Position numbers and translations under genes: made by a program. A stretch of DNA of 64,000 nucleotides from Flavimobilis massiliensis (GTDB lineage Bacteria; Actinomycetota; Actinomycetes; Actinomycetales; Cellulomonadaceae): contig NZ_LT964979.1 in the NCBI RefSeq assembly GCF_900240335.1, positions 620,001 to 684,000 on the forward strand, read 5' to 3'. The first letter of the stretch is position 1. Each line of letters starts with the position of its first letter. Under the pieces are notes generated by a model, which saw only the letters and a program-made list of their open reading frames with translations, ran no database searches and was not told the origin of the DNA. Shown piece by piece: positions 50,202 through 58,999 of the stretch.

Positions 50202-51878
50202 ATGAAGCAGCTCGGTGAGATCCTGCTCGAAGAGGGCCTCGTCGACGAGGCCCAGCTCATGCACGCGCTCGACGTGCAGATCGAACGCGGGTCGTCGCTC
50301 GGGCGAGTCCTCGTCGAGCTGGGCATCCTCTCGGAGGAGGACCTCGTCCGCGCGCTCGCTCAGCAGGTGGGGCTCGAGTACGTGGATCTTGACGAGTTCA
50401 CGGTCGACCGTGCAGCGGTCGCTCTGCTCCCCGAGTCGCTGTGCCGCCGCTACTTGCTGCTGCCGATCGCGTTCCGGGGCGACCATGTCGTCGTGGCGAT
50501 GGCGGACCCGGGCAACGTCATGGCGCTCGACGACGTGCGGAGCCACGCGCGGATGCAGGTGACACCTGTCGTCGCCGCTCACGACAACCTGAGCCGGGCG
50601 ATCGACCGGTACGTCCGTGCGGACCACGAGATCGACGAACTCGCTGGTGCCATGGAGGACGAGCAGCAGCAGGACGTCGAGCTCGACCTCTCGAAGCTCG
50701 GGAGCTCGGTCGACGACGACGCGCCCATCGTTCGCTACGTCAACCTTCTTGTGACGCAGGCGATCACCGACCGTGCGTCCGACATCCACATCGAGCCGAC
50801 GGAGAAGGACCTGCGGGTCCGCTACCGCATCGACGGGGTGCTCCATGAGATGCAGCGGTCCCCGAAGGGGATCACCGCGGGCGTGATCTCGCGTGTGAAG
50901 ATCCTCTCGGACATCGACATCGCGGAGCGGCGAAAGCCGCAGGACGGTCGCATGTCGGTGACCCACAACGGCAAGAAGATCGACCTGCGTGTGGCGACGC
51001 TGCCGACGGTGTGGGGCGAGAAGATCGTCATGCGTATCCTCGACAACTCCACGGCACGGCTCGACCTGCGTGACCTGTCGTTCAGCGACTCGAACTATGC
51101 GATCTACGAGGAGTCCTACAAGAAGCCGTACGGCATGATCCTCGTGACAGGGCCGACGGGCTCGGGCAAGTCGACGACGCTGTACGCGACGCTCAACGCG
51201 GTGTCGAAGCCTGAGATCAACGTCATCACGGTCGAGGACCCGGTCGAGTACCGGCTCGAGGGCATCAACCAGGTGCAGGTCAACCCGAAGGCGGGTCTGA
51301 CGTTCGCGAGTGCGCTCCGCTCGATCCTGCGGTCGGACCCGGACGTTGTGCTGCTCGGTGAGATTCGTGACCACGAGACTGCGCAGATCGCGATCGAGGC
51401 GGCGCTTACGGGCCACCTCGTGCTGTCGACGCTCCACACGAACGACGCCCCGTCGGCGGTGACTCGTCTTGTCGAGATGGGGATCGAGCCGTTCCTCGTG
51501 GGCTCGGCGCTCGACTGCGTCGTCGCGCAGCGGCTTGCACGCAAGCTGTGCAACAAGTGCAAGGAACCCTATGTCCCGTCGGACGACGAGCTGACGGGTG
51601 CTCGCTTCCCCTGGGTTCCGGGGGATGAGAAGCCTCTCCTGCAGCGGCCGGGTGGGTGCACGACGTGCTCGGGCACAGGGTATCGGGGTCGGCTTGCCCT
51701 GCATGAAGTCATGCAGGTGACCGAGGCGATCGAACGTCACGCGGTGGCGGGGTCGTCGGCGGCAGATATCGCGCGCGAGGCGCAGGGTGCGGGAATGAAG
51801 ACTCTGAGGCATGACGGCTGGGAGAAGGTCATTGAAGGTCGGACGACGATCGAGGAGATCCTTCGGGTCGTCGCGTGA
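50202..51878 (+). CDS. pilB: type IV pilus extension ATPase PilB
   Basis: Hexameric secretion-type ATPase of 558 residues that powers pilin polymerisation. The N-terminal MshEN-like domain covers about 1-150 (MKQLGEILLEEGLVDEAQL, QVGLEYVDLDEF). The ATPase domain has Walker A GPTGSGKSTTLYATL with Lys323, the Asp box VEDPVEYRLEGINQ, Walker B DPDVVLLGEIRDHET and the His box HLVLSTLHTNDAPS. A tetracysteine zinc site characteristic of extension ATPases is present (Cys450, Cys453, Cys486, Cys489). ATG 50202 follows GGGAGG; an earlier GTG has no ribosome site and lies at the predicted transcription start. Confidence 0.95.
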   Translation: MKQLGEILLEEGLVDEAQLMHALDVQIERGSSLGRVLVELGILSEEDLVRALAQQVGLEYVDLDEFTVDRAAVALLPESLCRRYLLLPIAFRGDHVVVAMADPGNVMALDDVRSHARMQVTPVVAAHDNLSRAIDRYVRADHEIDELAGAMEDEQQQDVELDLSKLGSSVDDDAPIVRYVNLLVTQAITDRASDIHIEPTEKDLRVRYRIDGVLHEMQRSPKGITAGVISRVKILSDIDIAERRKPQDGRMSVTHNGKKIDLRVATLPTVWGEKIVMRILDNSTARLDLRDLSFSDSNYAIYEESYKKPYGMILVTGPTGSGKSTTLYATLNAVSKPEINVITVEDPVEYRLEGINQVQVNPKAGLTFASALRSILRSDPDVVLLGEIRDHETAQIAIEAALTGHLVLSTLHTNDAPSAVTRLVEMGIEPFLVGSALDCVVAQRLARKLCNKCKEPYVPSDDELTGARFPWVPGDEKPLLQRPGGCTTCSGTGYRGRLALHEVMQVTEAIERHAVAGSSAADIAREAQGAGMKTLRHDGWEKVIEGRTTIEEILRVVA

Positions 51879-51907
51879 CTCAAGTCAGCGTCGCTGCCTG
51901 CCGATAA
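51879..51907 (+). promoter_or_regulatory. sigma-28-type promoter of pilT-pilC
   Basis: CTCAAGT (51879-51885), 14 bases, GCCGATAA (51900-51907), starting directly after the pilB stop codon. Confidence 0.8.
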
Positions 51908-51957
51908 CTGCTGCGGCGGTGCGCTCCGGCACCGTCGTCGACCACTGCGAGGCATAC

Positions 51958-53559
51958 GTGGCTAGGATGTTTACCCCGGACGGAACCGGGACATCGCTGA
52001 CCCCAGGGTGGACCCCCGGCGGCGCTGAAGCGGTCCGAGCGACTGCACCTGCACCTGCACCTGCACCTCAGCAGGCTTGGGCGACCGGGCCACGTGCTGA
52101 GGGCGCTGTCTCGCCGGCGATGCGGACAGTGACGAGGGCTGGGACTCAACCCGGCATCTCGTCGCAGAGCGCTGATCTCGAGAGTTTTGCGCAGGGGATC
52201 CACGACTCTGCTCATGCGGTTGCGCAGGAACATCAGCCGCGGTCGTTTGCCGCGCCAGGTGCGGCCCAGGGTCCGCGGCGCACGACGGGCTACGGCGCTG
52301 GTCCCGGGGGTCCAGACCGGCAAGGTCCAGCACCATCGACGACGGCCGTCGGTGGACCAGCCCTGCCGGTTGCTGGCGCACGACCCGCGACGGGCACCCG
52401 CCGCGTCGGTGCGCGGTTGTCGGGCGAGCAGGCGGGCCGCATCGACCTCGACCAGCTGTTGCGGTCGATCGGGTCGAACGGTGCCTCAGACCTCCACCTC
52501 ACGGCTGACGCACCGCCGATGATGCGCCAGTCGGGCTCACTCACGGCAGTTCCCGGGTTTGAGCCGCTCACCGCGGAGGTGCTTCAGGACTCGCTCTTCC
52601 AGATCCTCACCCAGCGTCAGCGCGAGACCTTCGAGGAGAAGCTCGAGCTGGACTTCTCCTATCAGGTCCACAATGGACCTCGGTTCCGCGTGAATCTCTA
52701 CCTGCAGCGGGAGAAGATCGGCGCGGCGTTCCGTGTCATCCCGTCGGAGATCAAGGCACTCGAAGAGCTCGGTGTGCCGCCGGTCGTCTCGACGTTCGCG
52801 GGGCTGCCTCGTGGTCTGGTGCTCGTCACGGGACCGACGGGCTCGGGCAAGTCGACGACGCTTGCGGGCATCATCGACCTCGCCAACCGGACGCGTGCCG
52901 AGCACATCATGTCGGTCGAGGATCCGATCGAGTTCCTCCACCATCACAAGAAGGCGATCGTCAACCAGCGTGAGGTGGGGGCGGACACGCACTCGTTCGC
53001 GGCGGCTCTCAAGCACGTGCTGCGCCAGGACCCGGACATCATCCTCATCGGTGAGCTCCGTGACCAGGAGACGATCTCGACGGCGCTCACCGCGGCTGAG
53101 ACTGGTCACCTCGTCTTTGCGACGCTGCACACGCAGGACGCCGCGCAGACGATCGACCGCATCATCGACGTCTTCCCGGCGCACCAGCAGGCGCAGGTCC
53201 GCACGCAGCTCTCGGGCTCATTGCAGGCGGTCGTCTGCCAGACGCTGTGCAAGCGCGCGGACGGCCCTGGCCGTGTCGTGGCGACGGAGGTCATGGTCGC
53301 GACGCCGGGTGTGCGTAACCTCATCCGTGAGGGCAAGACCCACCAGATCCACTCGCAGATGCAGGCGGGTCGTGACCACGGCATGCACTCGATGGACCAG
53401 CACCTTGCGGATCTTGCCCGCCAGGGGCGCATCAGCTACGAGACCGGCCTCGACAAGTGCCACAACCCGGAGGAGTTCAACCGGCTCATGGGCCGGCCCT
53501 CGGGCGGCCGCGGCAGCATCACTGCGCACAACAACCAGTACGGGTTCCAGGAGGGCTGA
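51958..53559 (+). CDS. pilT: pilus retraction ATPase PilT with a long disordered N-terminus
   Basis: A 533-residue ATPase that depolymerises pili for retraction and twitching. Residues 1-165 are disordered (A, P, G, Q rich), including an AP repeat encoded by four GCACCT hexamers; this extension is absent from classical PilT (about 350 residues). From residue 166 the PilT fold is complete: DLDQLLRSIGSNGASDLHLT, Walker A GPTGSGKSTTLAGI (Lys298), VEDPIEFLHHHKKAIVNQRE, DPDIILIGELRDQET, HLVFATLHTQDA and GVRNLIREGKTHQI, a variant of the retraction motif AIRNLIRE. No tetracysteine site, as expected for PilT. GTG 51958 follows GAGG; ATG 51967 is an alternative. Confidence 0.93.
   Translation: MARMFTPDGTGTSLTPGWTPGGAEAVRATAPAPAPAPQQAWATGPRAEGAVSPAMRTVTRAGTQPGISSQSADLESFAQGIHDSAHAVAQEHQPRSFAAPGAAQGPRRTTGYGAGPGGPDRQGPAPSTTAVGGPALPVAGARPATGTRRVGARLSGEQAGRIDLDQLLRSIGSNGASDLHLTADAPPMMRQSGSLTAVPGFEPLTAEVLQDSLFQILTQRQRETFEEKLELDFSYQVHNGPRFRVNLYLQREKIGAAFRVIPSEIKALEELGVPPVVSTFAGLPRGLVLVTGPTGSGKSTTLAGIIDLANRTRAEHIMSVEDPIEFLHHHKKAIVNQREVGADTHSFAAALKHVLRQDPDIILIGELRDQETISTALTAAETGHLVFATLHTQDAAQTIDRIIDVFPAHQQAQVRTQLSGSLQAVVCQTLCKRADGPGRVVATEVMVATPGVRNLIREGKTHQIHSQMQAGRDHGMHSMDQHLADLARQGRISYETGLDKCHNPEEFNRLMGRPSGGRGSITAHNNQYGFQEG
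52045..52068 (+). repeat. four tandem GCACCT hexamers in pilT
   Basis: GCACCT repeated four times without change, encoding alternating Ala-Pro in the disordered N-terminus. Gain or loss of units would keep the frame. Confidence 0.9.
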
Positions 53560-54809
53560 TGGCCGCGAAGAACGGCTCGAGCAACAGCGGTCTCGCGACG
53601 TTCGAATACTCGGTCCGCGATCCCAATGGCAACGTCGTCCGGGGACGTATCGAGGCTCGGGACAAGACTGCGGTTGCGTCGCGACTGCGTGAGATGAACC
53701 TCACGCCGCTCGTCGTCAACGAGGTCTCGACGACGGGTCTGCAGAAGGAGATCAACATCCCGGGCCTCTCGGGGCGGATCGATCTCAAGGACCTCGCGAT
53801 CATGTCGCGACAGATGGCGACGATGGTCTCAGCGGGGCTCTCGTTGCTGCGGACGCTGACGACCCTTGCGGAGCAGACCGAGAACAAGGCGCTCGCCAAG
53901 ATCCTCGCCCAGGTCCGTGGTGACGTCGAGGTCGGCTCGTCGTTGTCATCATCGTTCGCGAAGCACGACACGGTCTTCCCACCGATCATGATCAACATCG
54001 TCCGGGCGGGCGAGGTCGGCGGCTTCCTCGAGAAGTCGTTGCTCTCCGTCGCGAACAACTTCGAGGCCGAGGTCAAGCTTCGCGCGAAGATCAAATCGGC
54101 GATGACGTACCCGGTCGTCGTCCTCTTCATCGCGATCGCTGCGGTCATCGGCATGCTCCTCTTCATCGTCCCCGTGTTCGAGAACATGTTCGACGGGCTC
54201 GGTGGCGAGCTGCCTGCTCCGACACAGTTCCTCGTGCTGCTCTCGGGATGGATGAAGTGGCTCGCGCCGCTGCTCCTAGTTGTGGGCGTCGCCTTCTCGA
54301 TCTGGTGGAGCAAGAACAAGAACGACGAGGCGGTCCGCGCGAAGGTCGACCCGTGGAAGCTCAAGCTGCCCGTGTTCGGCAAGCTCTTCACGAAGGTGGC
54401 GATCGCGCGCTTCACACGGAACTTCTCGACAATGCTCGGGGCGGGCGTGCCGATCCTCCAGGCGCTCGACATCGTCGGGCAGACGGCCGGCAACTATGTC
54501 ATCGAGGACGCGCTCAAGGACGTCGCGCGCGCGGTCAAGACGGGGCAGTCCATCGGCGACCCGATGAGCCGTCACGACGTCTTCCCGCCGATGGTCACGC
54601 AGATGGTCGCGGTCGGTGAAGACTCCGGTGCGCTCGAGGTCATGCTCCAGAAGGTCTCGGAGTTCTACGACGACGAGGTCGAGGCGACGACGGAGCAGCT
54701 GACGGCCTTGCTCGAGCCCCTCATGATCGTGTTCCTCGGCGGGATCGTCGGCGGAATGATCGTCGCGCTCTACATGCCGATCTTCAAGATCTTCGACCTC
54801 ATGGGCTGA
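53559..54809 (+). CDS. pilC: type IV pilus platform protein PilC
   Basis: Inner-membrane platform protein of 416 residues on which PilB and PilT act. It has the duplicated T2SSF domain: first copy DLAIMSRQMATMVSAGLSLL near residue 73, second copy VAIARFTRNFSTMLGAGVPI near 280, each followed by hydrophobic segments (VVVLFIAIAAVIGMLLFIVPV near 190; the last near 390). The ATG shares its first base with the pilT stop TGA, so the two are one transcript. Confidence 0.95.
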   Translation: MAAKNGSSNSGLATFEYSVRDPNGNVVRGRIEARDKTAVASRLREMNLTPLVVNEVSTTGLQKEINIPGLSGRIDLKDLAIMSRQMATMVSAGLSLLRTLTTLAEQTENKALAKILAQVRGDVEVGSSLSSSFAKHDTVFPPIMINIVRAGEVGGFLEKSLLSVANNFEAEVKLRAKIKSAMTYPVVVLFIAIAAVIGMLLFIVPVFENMFDGLGGELPAPTQFLVLLSGWMKWLAPLLLVVGVAFSIWWSKNKNDEAVRAKVDPWKLKLPVFGKLFTKVAIARFTRNFSTMLGAGVPILQALDIVGQTAGNYVIEDALKDVARAVKTGQSIGDPMSRHDVFPPMVTQMVAVGEDSGALEVMLQKVSEFYDDEVEATTEQLTALLEPLMIVFLGGIVGGMIVALYMPIFKIFDLMG

Positions 54810-54842
54810 TCGTCGGGGCGAGGATTCCCGCTGAAATTCTCC

Positions 54843-54871
54843 CTCAAGTCTGGCCGAGAAGTGGCCGATAG
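54843..54871 (+). promoter_or_regulatory. sigma-28-type promoter of pilA
   Basis: CTCAAGT (54843-54849), 14 bases, GCCGATAG (54864-54871), 72 bases before the pilA start. Confidence 0.8.
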
Positions 54872-54943
54872 CACTCGTGAAGCGGGAAGCCTGCTCGGCG
54901 GACCGCTCCACCACCACTCATCCTGAACTGCAAGGAGATCATC

Positions 54944-55384
54944 ATGATCGCTCGCGTTTCCAAGGCTCTCGGCAAGAAGGACGGCGACAAGGGCTTCACC
55001 CTCGTCGAACTCCTCGTTGTCGTCATCATCATCGGCATCCTTGCCGCGATCGCCGTTCCGCTGTACCTCAACCAGCAGAACAAGGCGAAGGACTCGGCCG
55101 CGAAGGCTGACCTCTCGACGCTCCGCACGAACGTCGCTGTCGCGCTCTCGGAGAACCCGAACGCGACCGCTGTTGGCGTCTCGGCTGCGGGCAGTGTCGT
55201 CTCGATCGCGTCGACCGGTGGCTCCAACCCGGCCACCACGACGGTCAACCTCTCCGATGGTGTGACGCTCGGCACGCCGAACACGGTGACGATCTCTGCG
55301 GGGACCTTCACCCTGACGGTCGTCTCGGCGACTGGTACGTCGTTCCAGACCACCGAAGCAGGAACGATCGTCGAGCTTCCGTGA
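54944..55384 (+). CDS. pilA: major type IV pilin PilA
   Basis: Prepilin of 146 residues. The leader MIARVSKALGKKDGDKG is cleaved after Gly17, giving a mature protein that begins FTLVELLVVVIIIGILAAIA with Glu5. The assembly helix is followed by KDSAAKADLSTLRTNVAVAL and a T/S/V-rich beta domain without cysteines, so it lacks the usual D-region disulfide. The strong GGAGATC ribosome site and the hairpin behind the gene fit high expression. It is the first gene of a transcript that continues into minor pilins and the prepilin peptidase. Confidence 0.95.
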   Translation: MIARVSKALGKKDGDKGFTLVELLVVVIIIGILAAIAVPLYLNQQNKAKDSAAKADLSTLRTNVAVALSENPNATAVGVSAAGSVVSIASTGGSNPATTTVNLSDGVTLGTPNTVTISAGTFTLTVVSATGTSFQTTEAGTIVELP

Positions 55385-55412
55385 TCTAACGGGGGTGTCG
55401 TTCGTCGACGCG

Positions 55413-55450
55413 CTACGACGTCCCGGTCCGCTAGGGCCGGGACGTCGTAG
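55413..55450 (+). terminator. hairpin between pilA and the minor pilin genes
   Basis: Fourteen-base-pair perfect stem CTACGACGTCCCGG / CCGGGACGTCGTAG, extendable to 17 with one G-U pair (loop GCTA). It lies within the predicted pilA-pilD transcript and could act as a partial terminator or RNA stabiliser. Confidence 0.75.
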
Positions 55451-55514
55451 AGGTTCGTTCGTACCAGTGGCCCAACCCCAACGTCATTTCGTTCACGCAG
55501 GAGGGACACACGCG

Positions 55515-55946
55515 ATGGACGCGTCCGACCCGCGCAAGCAGGACGACGCCGGCTTCGGCCTCGTCGAGATCATCGTCTCGATCCTCATGCTCGCGCTGCT
55601 CGCGACCGCCTTCGCGCCGGTGCTCATCGGCAGCATCCGCACGATGGCGAAGATGTCGACGATCGCGACCGCGACGCAGGACGCCAACCGGGCGCTCGAG
55701 GAGCAGCGCGCCATGCTCCGTACGACCACGACATGCGCCCTCACGGCCCCGTCGAGCTACAGCCTCACGGACAGCCGTGGGCTCGGGCTCACCCGCACCG
55801 TCAGCTACGACACGTCGAGCTGTGCCTCCTCGAAGCTCGTCACCGTGCGCGTTCTCGTCAAGGCGTCGGCGAACAGCGCCAACTACCATTCGGGCCAGAC
55901 CGTCGTCGACGTCTCCACCCTCGTCTACGCAGCGGACGCAGCGTGA
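55515..55946 (+). CDS. minor pilin, PilV/type II pseudopilin-like
   Basis: Prepilin-like protein of 143 residues. A short leader ending DDAG is followed by FGLVEIIVSILMLALLATAF with Glu5 preserved. The domain after the helix has two Cys (TTTTCALTAP and DTSSCASSK) that may form a disulfide. ATG 55515 follows GGAGGGA by nine bases; upstream in-frame sequence has no start signal. It is the first of three minor pilin genes and overlaps the next by one base. Confidence 0.85.
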   Translation: MDASDPRKQDDAGFGLVEIIVSILMLALLATAFAPVLIGSIRTMAKMSTIATATQDANRALEEQRAMLRTTTTCALTAPSSYSLTDSRGLGLTRTVSYDTSSCASSKLVTVRVLVKASANSANYHSGQTVVDVSTLVYAADAA

Positions 55947-56557
55947 TGCGCCGCGCGAGGGTCCCCGGTGACGACGACGGCATGACGATGGCGGAGCTCG
56001 TCGTCTACATGGTGCTCCTCTCGCTCGTCCTCCTCGGGGTGGGGGCGTTCATGGTCAACGCGCTCACGGGCCAGCGCCGCGCGGTGGCGCTCTCCGAGGC
56101 CTCGAACAACGTCCAGGTCACCTCCAACGCCATGTCGCTCGCCGTGCGCAACTCCTCGACCGGAGGCCTGAAGGTGGCCGCGAGCACGCTCGTCGTCCAC
56201 ACGGGAGGCGGGAGCGCGAGCGACCCGTGGCGTTGCGAGGCGTGGATCTACGTGCCCCCCGCCACAGGTGCCGCGGGCGGGACGATCTACAGCAAGCGTT
56301 GGCCCGTGGGCACGCCCCTGGCCTCGACGGCGGCCGCGGACCTCGCAGCCGGCGCCACCACGGGATGGACGACCGCGGTCGCCGATGTGCTCCCCGTAGG
56401 CGTGTCCCCGGTGTTCTCCGAGGTCGTCGCCGGTAGTGTCACGATACAGTTCCGCAGTGTCCAGTCTGCGCCGTCCGGTGCCCCGGGAGTGACGATCATG
56501 ACGACCGTCACGCCCCGCACCCAGGCCGTCGCCGCCGCAGCAGGAGGTTGTTTCTGA
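55946..56557 (+). CDS. minor pilin, PilW-like
   Basis: Prepilin-like protein of 203 residues. The leader MRRARVPGDDDG precedes MTMAELVVYMVLLSLVLLGV, with Glu5 preserved and Met at +1 instead of Phe. A long globular region of T/A/S-rich beta sequence follows and ends in a single Cys (AAGGCF). Its ATG overlaps the previous stop and its own stop overlaps the next ATG, so the three minor pilins are made together. Confidence 0.83.
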   Translation: MRRARVPGDDDGMTMAELVVYMVLLSLVLLGVGAFMVNALTGQRRAVALSEASNNVQVTSNAMSLAVRNSSTGGLKVAASTLVVHTGGGSASDPWRCEAWIYVPPATGAAGGTIYSKRWPVGTPLASTAAADLAAGATTGWTTAVADVLPVGVSPVFSEVVAGSVTIQFRSVQSAPSGAPGVTIMTTVTPRTQAVAAAAGGCF

Positions 56558-58182
56558 TGGTGATGTTCCGCCGGTTCCGCCGAGCCTCAGGTGATGCCGG
56601 AGCGGCCCTCGTGTCCGTCATCGGAGCGATGCTCGTCGTCGGTGTCGTCGTGACGACGCTCGTCGCCACGAGCATCGCCAACGTCCGTGTGACGACCGAG
56701 TCGCGATCCTCCTCCGAGGCACGTGCCGTCGCCGAGGCTGGGATCGCGCAGGTCCAGGCGATGCTCGGCGCGAAGTCGTGCCCCACTGGCGGCGTGGTGA
56801 ACGGCACCGTCGGCGGTGGCTCGTTCGCGGTCGAGATCCACCCGTCGGACACGGCGGCGGCGAGCGCCGCCGACGCTGTCGGCTGCCCGACGGCCACGAC
56901 CGCCTCGGTGTTCCTCTCTGCGAAGGGCACGGCCGCGCAGACGTCCGTCGGCGGAGGCCCCGCTTCGCGCACCATGCAGGCGTTGCTCGCGCGGAAGGTC
57001 GCGTCAAGTCCCTTGTTCGGCGCCGCGATCTACTCCGGCCAGAACATGGATGTCAACACGAACCTCGCGTTGACCGGCACCGACGCCGACATCTTCACCG
57101 ACGGCAACTTTAGGTGCTCGACGGCCGCCTCGATCCAGGGCAGCGTCCTCGCCACGGGAAAGGTCACCTTCTCCTCGACCCCGTGCACCGTCGAGGGGGA
57201 CGTCTACTCCGACGAGTTCGAGTGCTCGAACGCCTCGGTGATCAAGGGCGGGCTCTACGCCCGCGGCAAGGCGAACTTCAGTACGCAGTGGTGCACGTTC
57301 AGCGAAGACGTCTGGATCGGCGGTGACGTCGCCGCGGCCCGCGGGATCAAGACCGCCGGCGAGCTCAAGGTGCGCGGCAACCCGCCCGTCAACAACGCGA
57401 CGAGCGAGCTCCCGCTGGCGTCGAACGTCACCGTGGGCGGCAAGATCGGCAACGGGGTCGGGGCGTCGAACTACAACCTTATGCTCGCCAAGTATCCGTT
57501 GATGCAGCAGTATGCGGCCGTCGATATGCCGCCCAAGGCCATTGACGTCAAGCCGACGACGATGCCGAAGGTGGACCAGTCACATTCGATCTTCACCGGG
57601 TGGACGAAGAAGTCTTGGAAGGCGTCGGTCGAACCGCTGCGCAGCTCCAACATCCCGGCATGCGACTTGAATTGGGGCGGCAACCACTTCTCAGGGACGC
57701 TCAAGGTCACGTCACCGACGATCTTTGATACCACGACGGCGACCGAGTGCAACAACGGCATGCTCAAGCTGGGTGCCGGCCTCAAGCTCGAGCTCAGCGC
57801 CGACATGGTGATCTTCGCGAAGTCCTTCGATATCGCGGGCGACGTGACCATCACCTCGGGCGACGGCCTCCAGCACTCGCTCTACTTCATCACTCCGTAC
57901 CCTGCGTCACAGACGAGCTGCACCTCGAACGTCGACAGCGCACGGACGATCACCTATACCACCGGCACGTGGAACCAGAGCAGCAAGGTGGCGCTTCTCG
58001 TCTACGCGACCGGCGGGCTCCGCTTCCACATGAGCCCAGGCCCGCAGATCTACGGCCAGATGTATTCCTGCAAGGTCGAGATGAACACGGCGGTCAAGCT
58101 CCACTTCACGCAGGCGGGGGCCACGGACGACTCGGCGTCGAAGGCCCAGATGTCCGTCACCTACCTGCGCGACGCCGGCTGA
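56557..58182 (+). CDS. large minor pilin (PilX/GspK-like) with a repetitive cysteine-rich domain
   Basis: A 541-residue protein. The N-terminus has GDAG followed by AALVSVIGAMLVVGVVVTTL, a prepilin-type cleavage context and helix, but position +5 is Ser, not Glu; Glu5 is also missing in tip-initiating pseudopilins such as GspK. The helix continues as RSSSEARAVAEAGIAQVQAM. From about residue 165 the sequence is short alternating beta repeats (DIFTDGNFRCSTAASIQGSV, GDVYSDEFECSNASVIKGGL), reminiscent of bactofilin-type or polymer-forming beta-helices, and about ten Cys are spread through the exported part. ATG 56557 follows AGGAGG by nine bases. A tip adhesin role is inference. Confidence 0.8.
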   Translation: MVMFRRFRRASGDAGAALVSVIGAMLVVGVVVTTLVATSIANVRVTTESRSSSEARAVAEAGIAQVQAMLGAKSCPTGGVVNGTVGGGSFAVEIHPSDTAAASAADAVGCPTATTASVFLSAKGTAAQTSVGGGPASRTMQALLARKVASSPLFGAAIYSGQNMDVNTNLALTGTDADIFTDGNFRCSTAASIQGSVLATGKVTFSSTPCTVEGDVYSDEFECSNASVIKGGLYARGKANFSTQWCTFSEDVWIGGDVAAARGIKTAGELKVRGNPPVNNATSELPLASNVTVGGKIGNGVGASNYNLMLAKYPLMQQYAAVDMPPKAIDVKPTTMPKVDQSHSIFTGWTKKSWKASVEPLRSSNIPACDLNWGGNHFSGTLKVTSPTIFDTTTATECNNGMLKLGAGLKLELSADMVIFAKSFDIAGDVTITSGDGLQHSLYFITPYPASQTSCTSNVDSARTITYTTGTWNQSSKVALLVYATGGLRFHMSPGPQIYGQMYSCKVEMNTAVKLHFTQAGATDDSASKAQMSVTYLRDAG

Positions 58183-58185
58183 CCC

Positions 58186-58977
58186 GTGCTCGTCGCGCTC
58201 TTCACCCTTGCCGGTCTGCTCATCGGGTCGTTCCTCAACGTCGTCGTGCACCGCGTTCCCGCGGGCGCGTCGGTCGTGGACCCGCCGAGCGCATGTCCGT
58301 CGTGTGGTTCCCGCATCCGCTGGTTCGACAACGTGCCCGTCGTCTCCTGGCTCGCTCTTCGCGGACGGTGCCGGGACTGCACGGCACGGATCTCGGTGAG
58401 GTATCCCCTTCTCGAAGCCACGACCGGTGTTCTCTTCGCCGCCACGGCAGCCTGGACGCTCGACGGCTCCGTCGGATCGATCCTCCTGTCGGCGGTGCTG
58501 TGCTACGTCGTCGCAGTCGCGGTGGCGCTCGTCCTCATCGATGTCGAGCACCACCGGTTACCGGACGCCATCGTGCTCCCGAGCATCTACGTCGTGGTCG
58601 TCGGGCTCGCCGTGGTTGCGGCTGTGGACGGCGCTGCTGGCCGGCTCGTCATGTCTGTCGTCTCTGCGGCGGTGCTGTATGCGGTGTACCTGGTGATCGC
58701 AGTCGTCTACCCCGCAGGAATGGGGGGCGGGGACGTCAAGCTCGCCGCCCTGATCGGTCTCGTGCTCGGGTGGTACGGCATCCCTGCCGTCATCGTCGGG
58801 TGGTTCGCCGGGTTCGTCGTCGGAGGGATCGTCGGTGTCGTGGTCATGGTCACGCGGCGCAGCGGGCGCAAGACGATGATCCCGTTCGGTCCGGCGATGA
58901 TCGTCGGCGCGGCGATCGGCGTGCTGTGGGGTGCGGAGCTCGCTCAGATCTACCTCGACGTCGCGCTGTCCGGTTGA
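58186..58977 (+). CDS. pilD: prepilin peptidase PilD
   Basis: Polytopic aspartyl protease/methylase of 263 residues that cleaves prepilins and N-methylates the new end. It has GSFLNVVVHRVP at the N-terminus, two CXXC pairs (CPSCGSRIRW and CRDCTARI) binding zinc, the catalytic Asp in ALVLIDVEHHRLPD near residue 120 and the second in GMGGGDVKLAALIG near 183. Both domains are present, so it should process and methylate. GTG start three bases after the large minor pilin. Confidence 0.94.
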   Translation: MLVALFTLAGLLIGSFLNVVVHRVPAGASVVDPPSACPSCGSRIRWFDNVPVVSWLALRGRCRDCTARISVRYPLLEATTGVLFAATAAWTLDGSVGSILLSAVLCYVVAVAVALVLIDVEHHRLPDAIVLPSIYVVVVGLAVVAAVDGAAGRLVMSVVSAAVLYAVYLVIAVVYPAGMGGGDVKLAALIGLVLGWYGIPAVIVGWFAGFVVGGIVGVVVMVTRRSGRKTMIPFGPAMIVGAAIGVLWGAELAQIYLDVALSG

Positions 58978-58999
58978 TCGACGAAGTCCGACACGTTCG

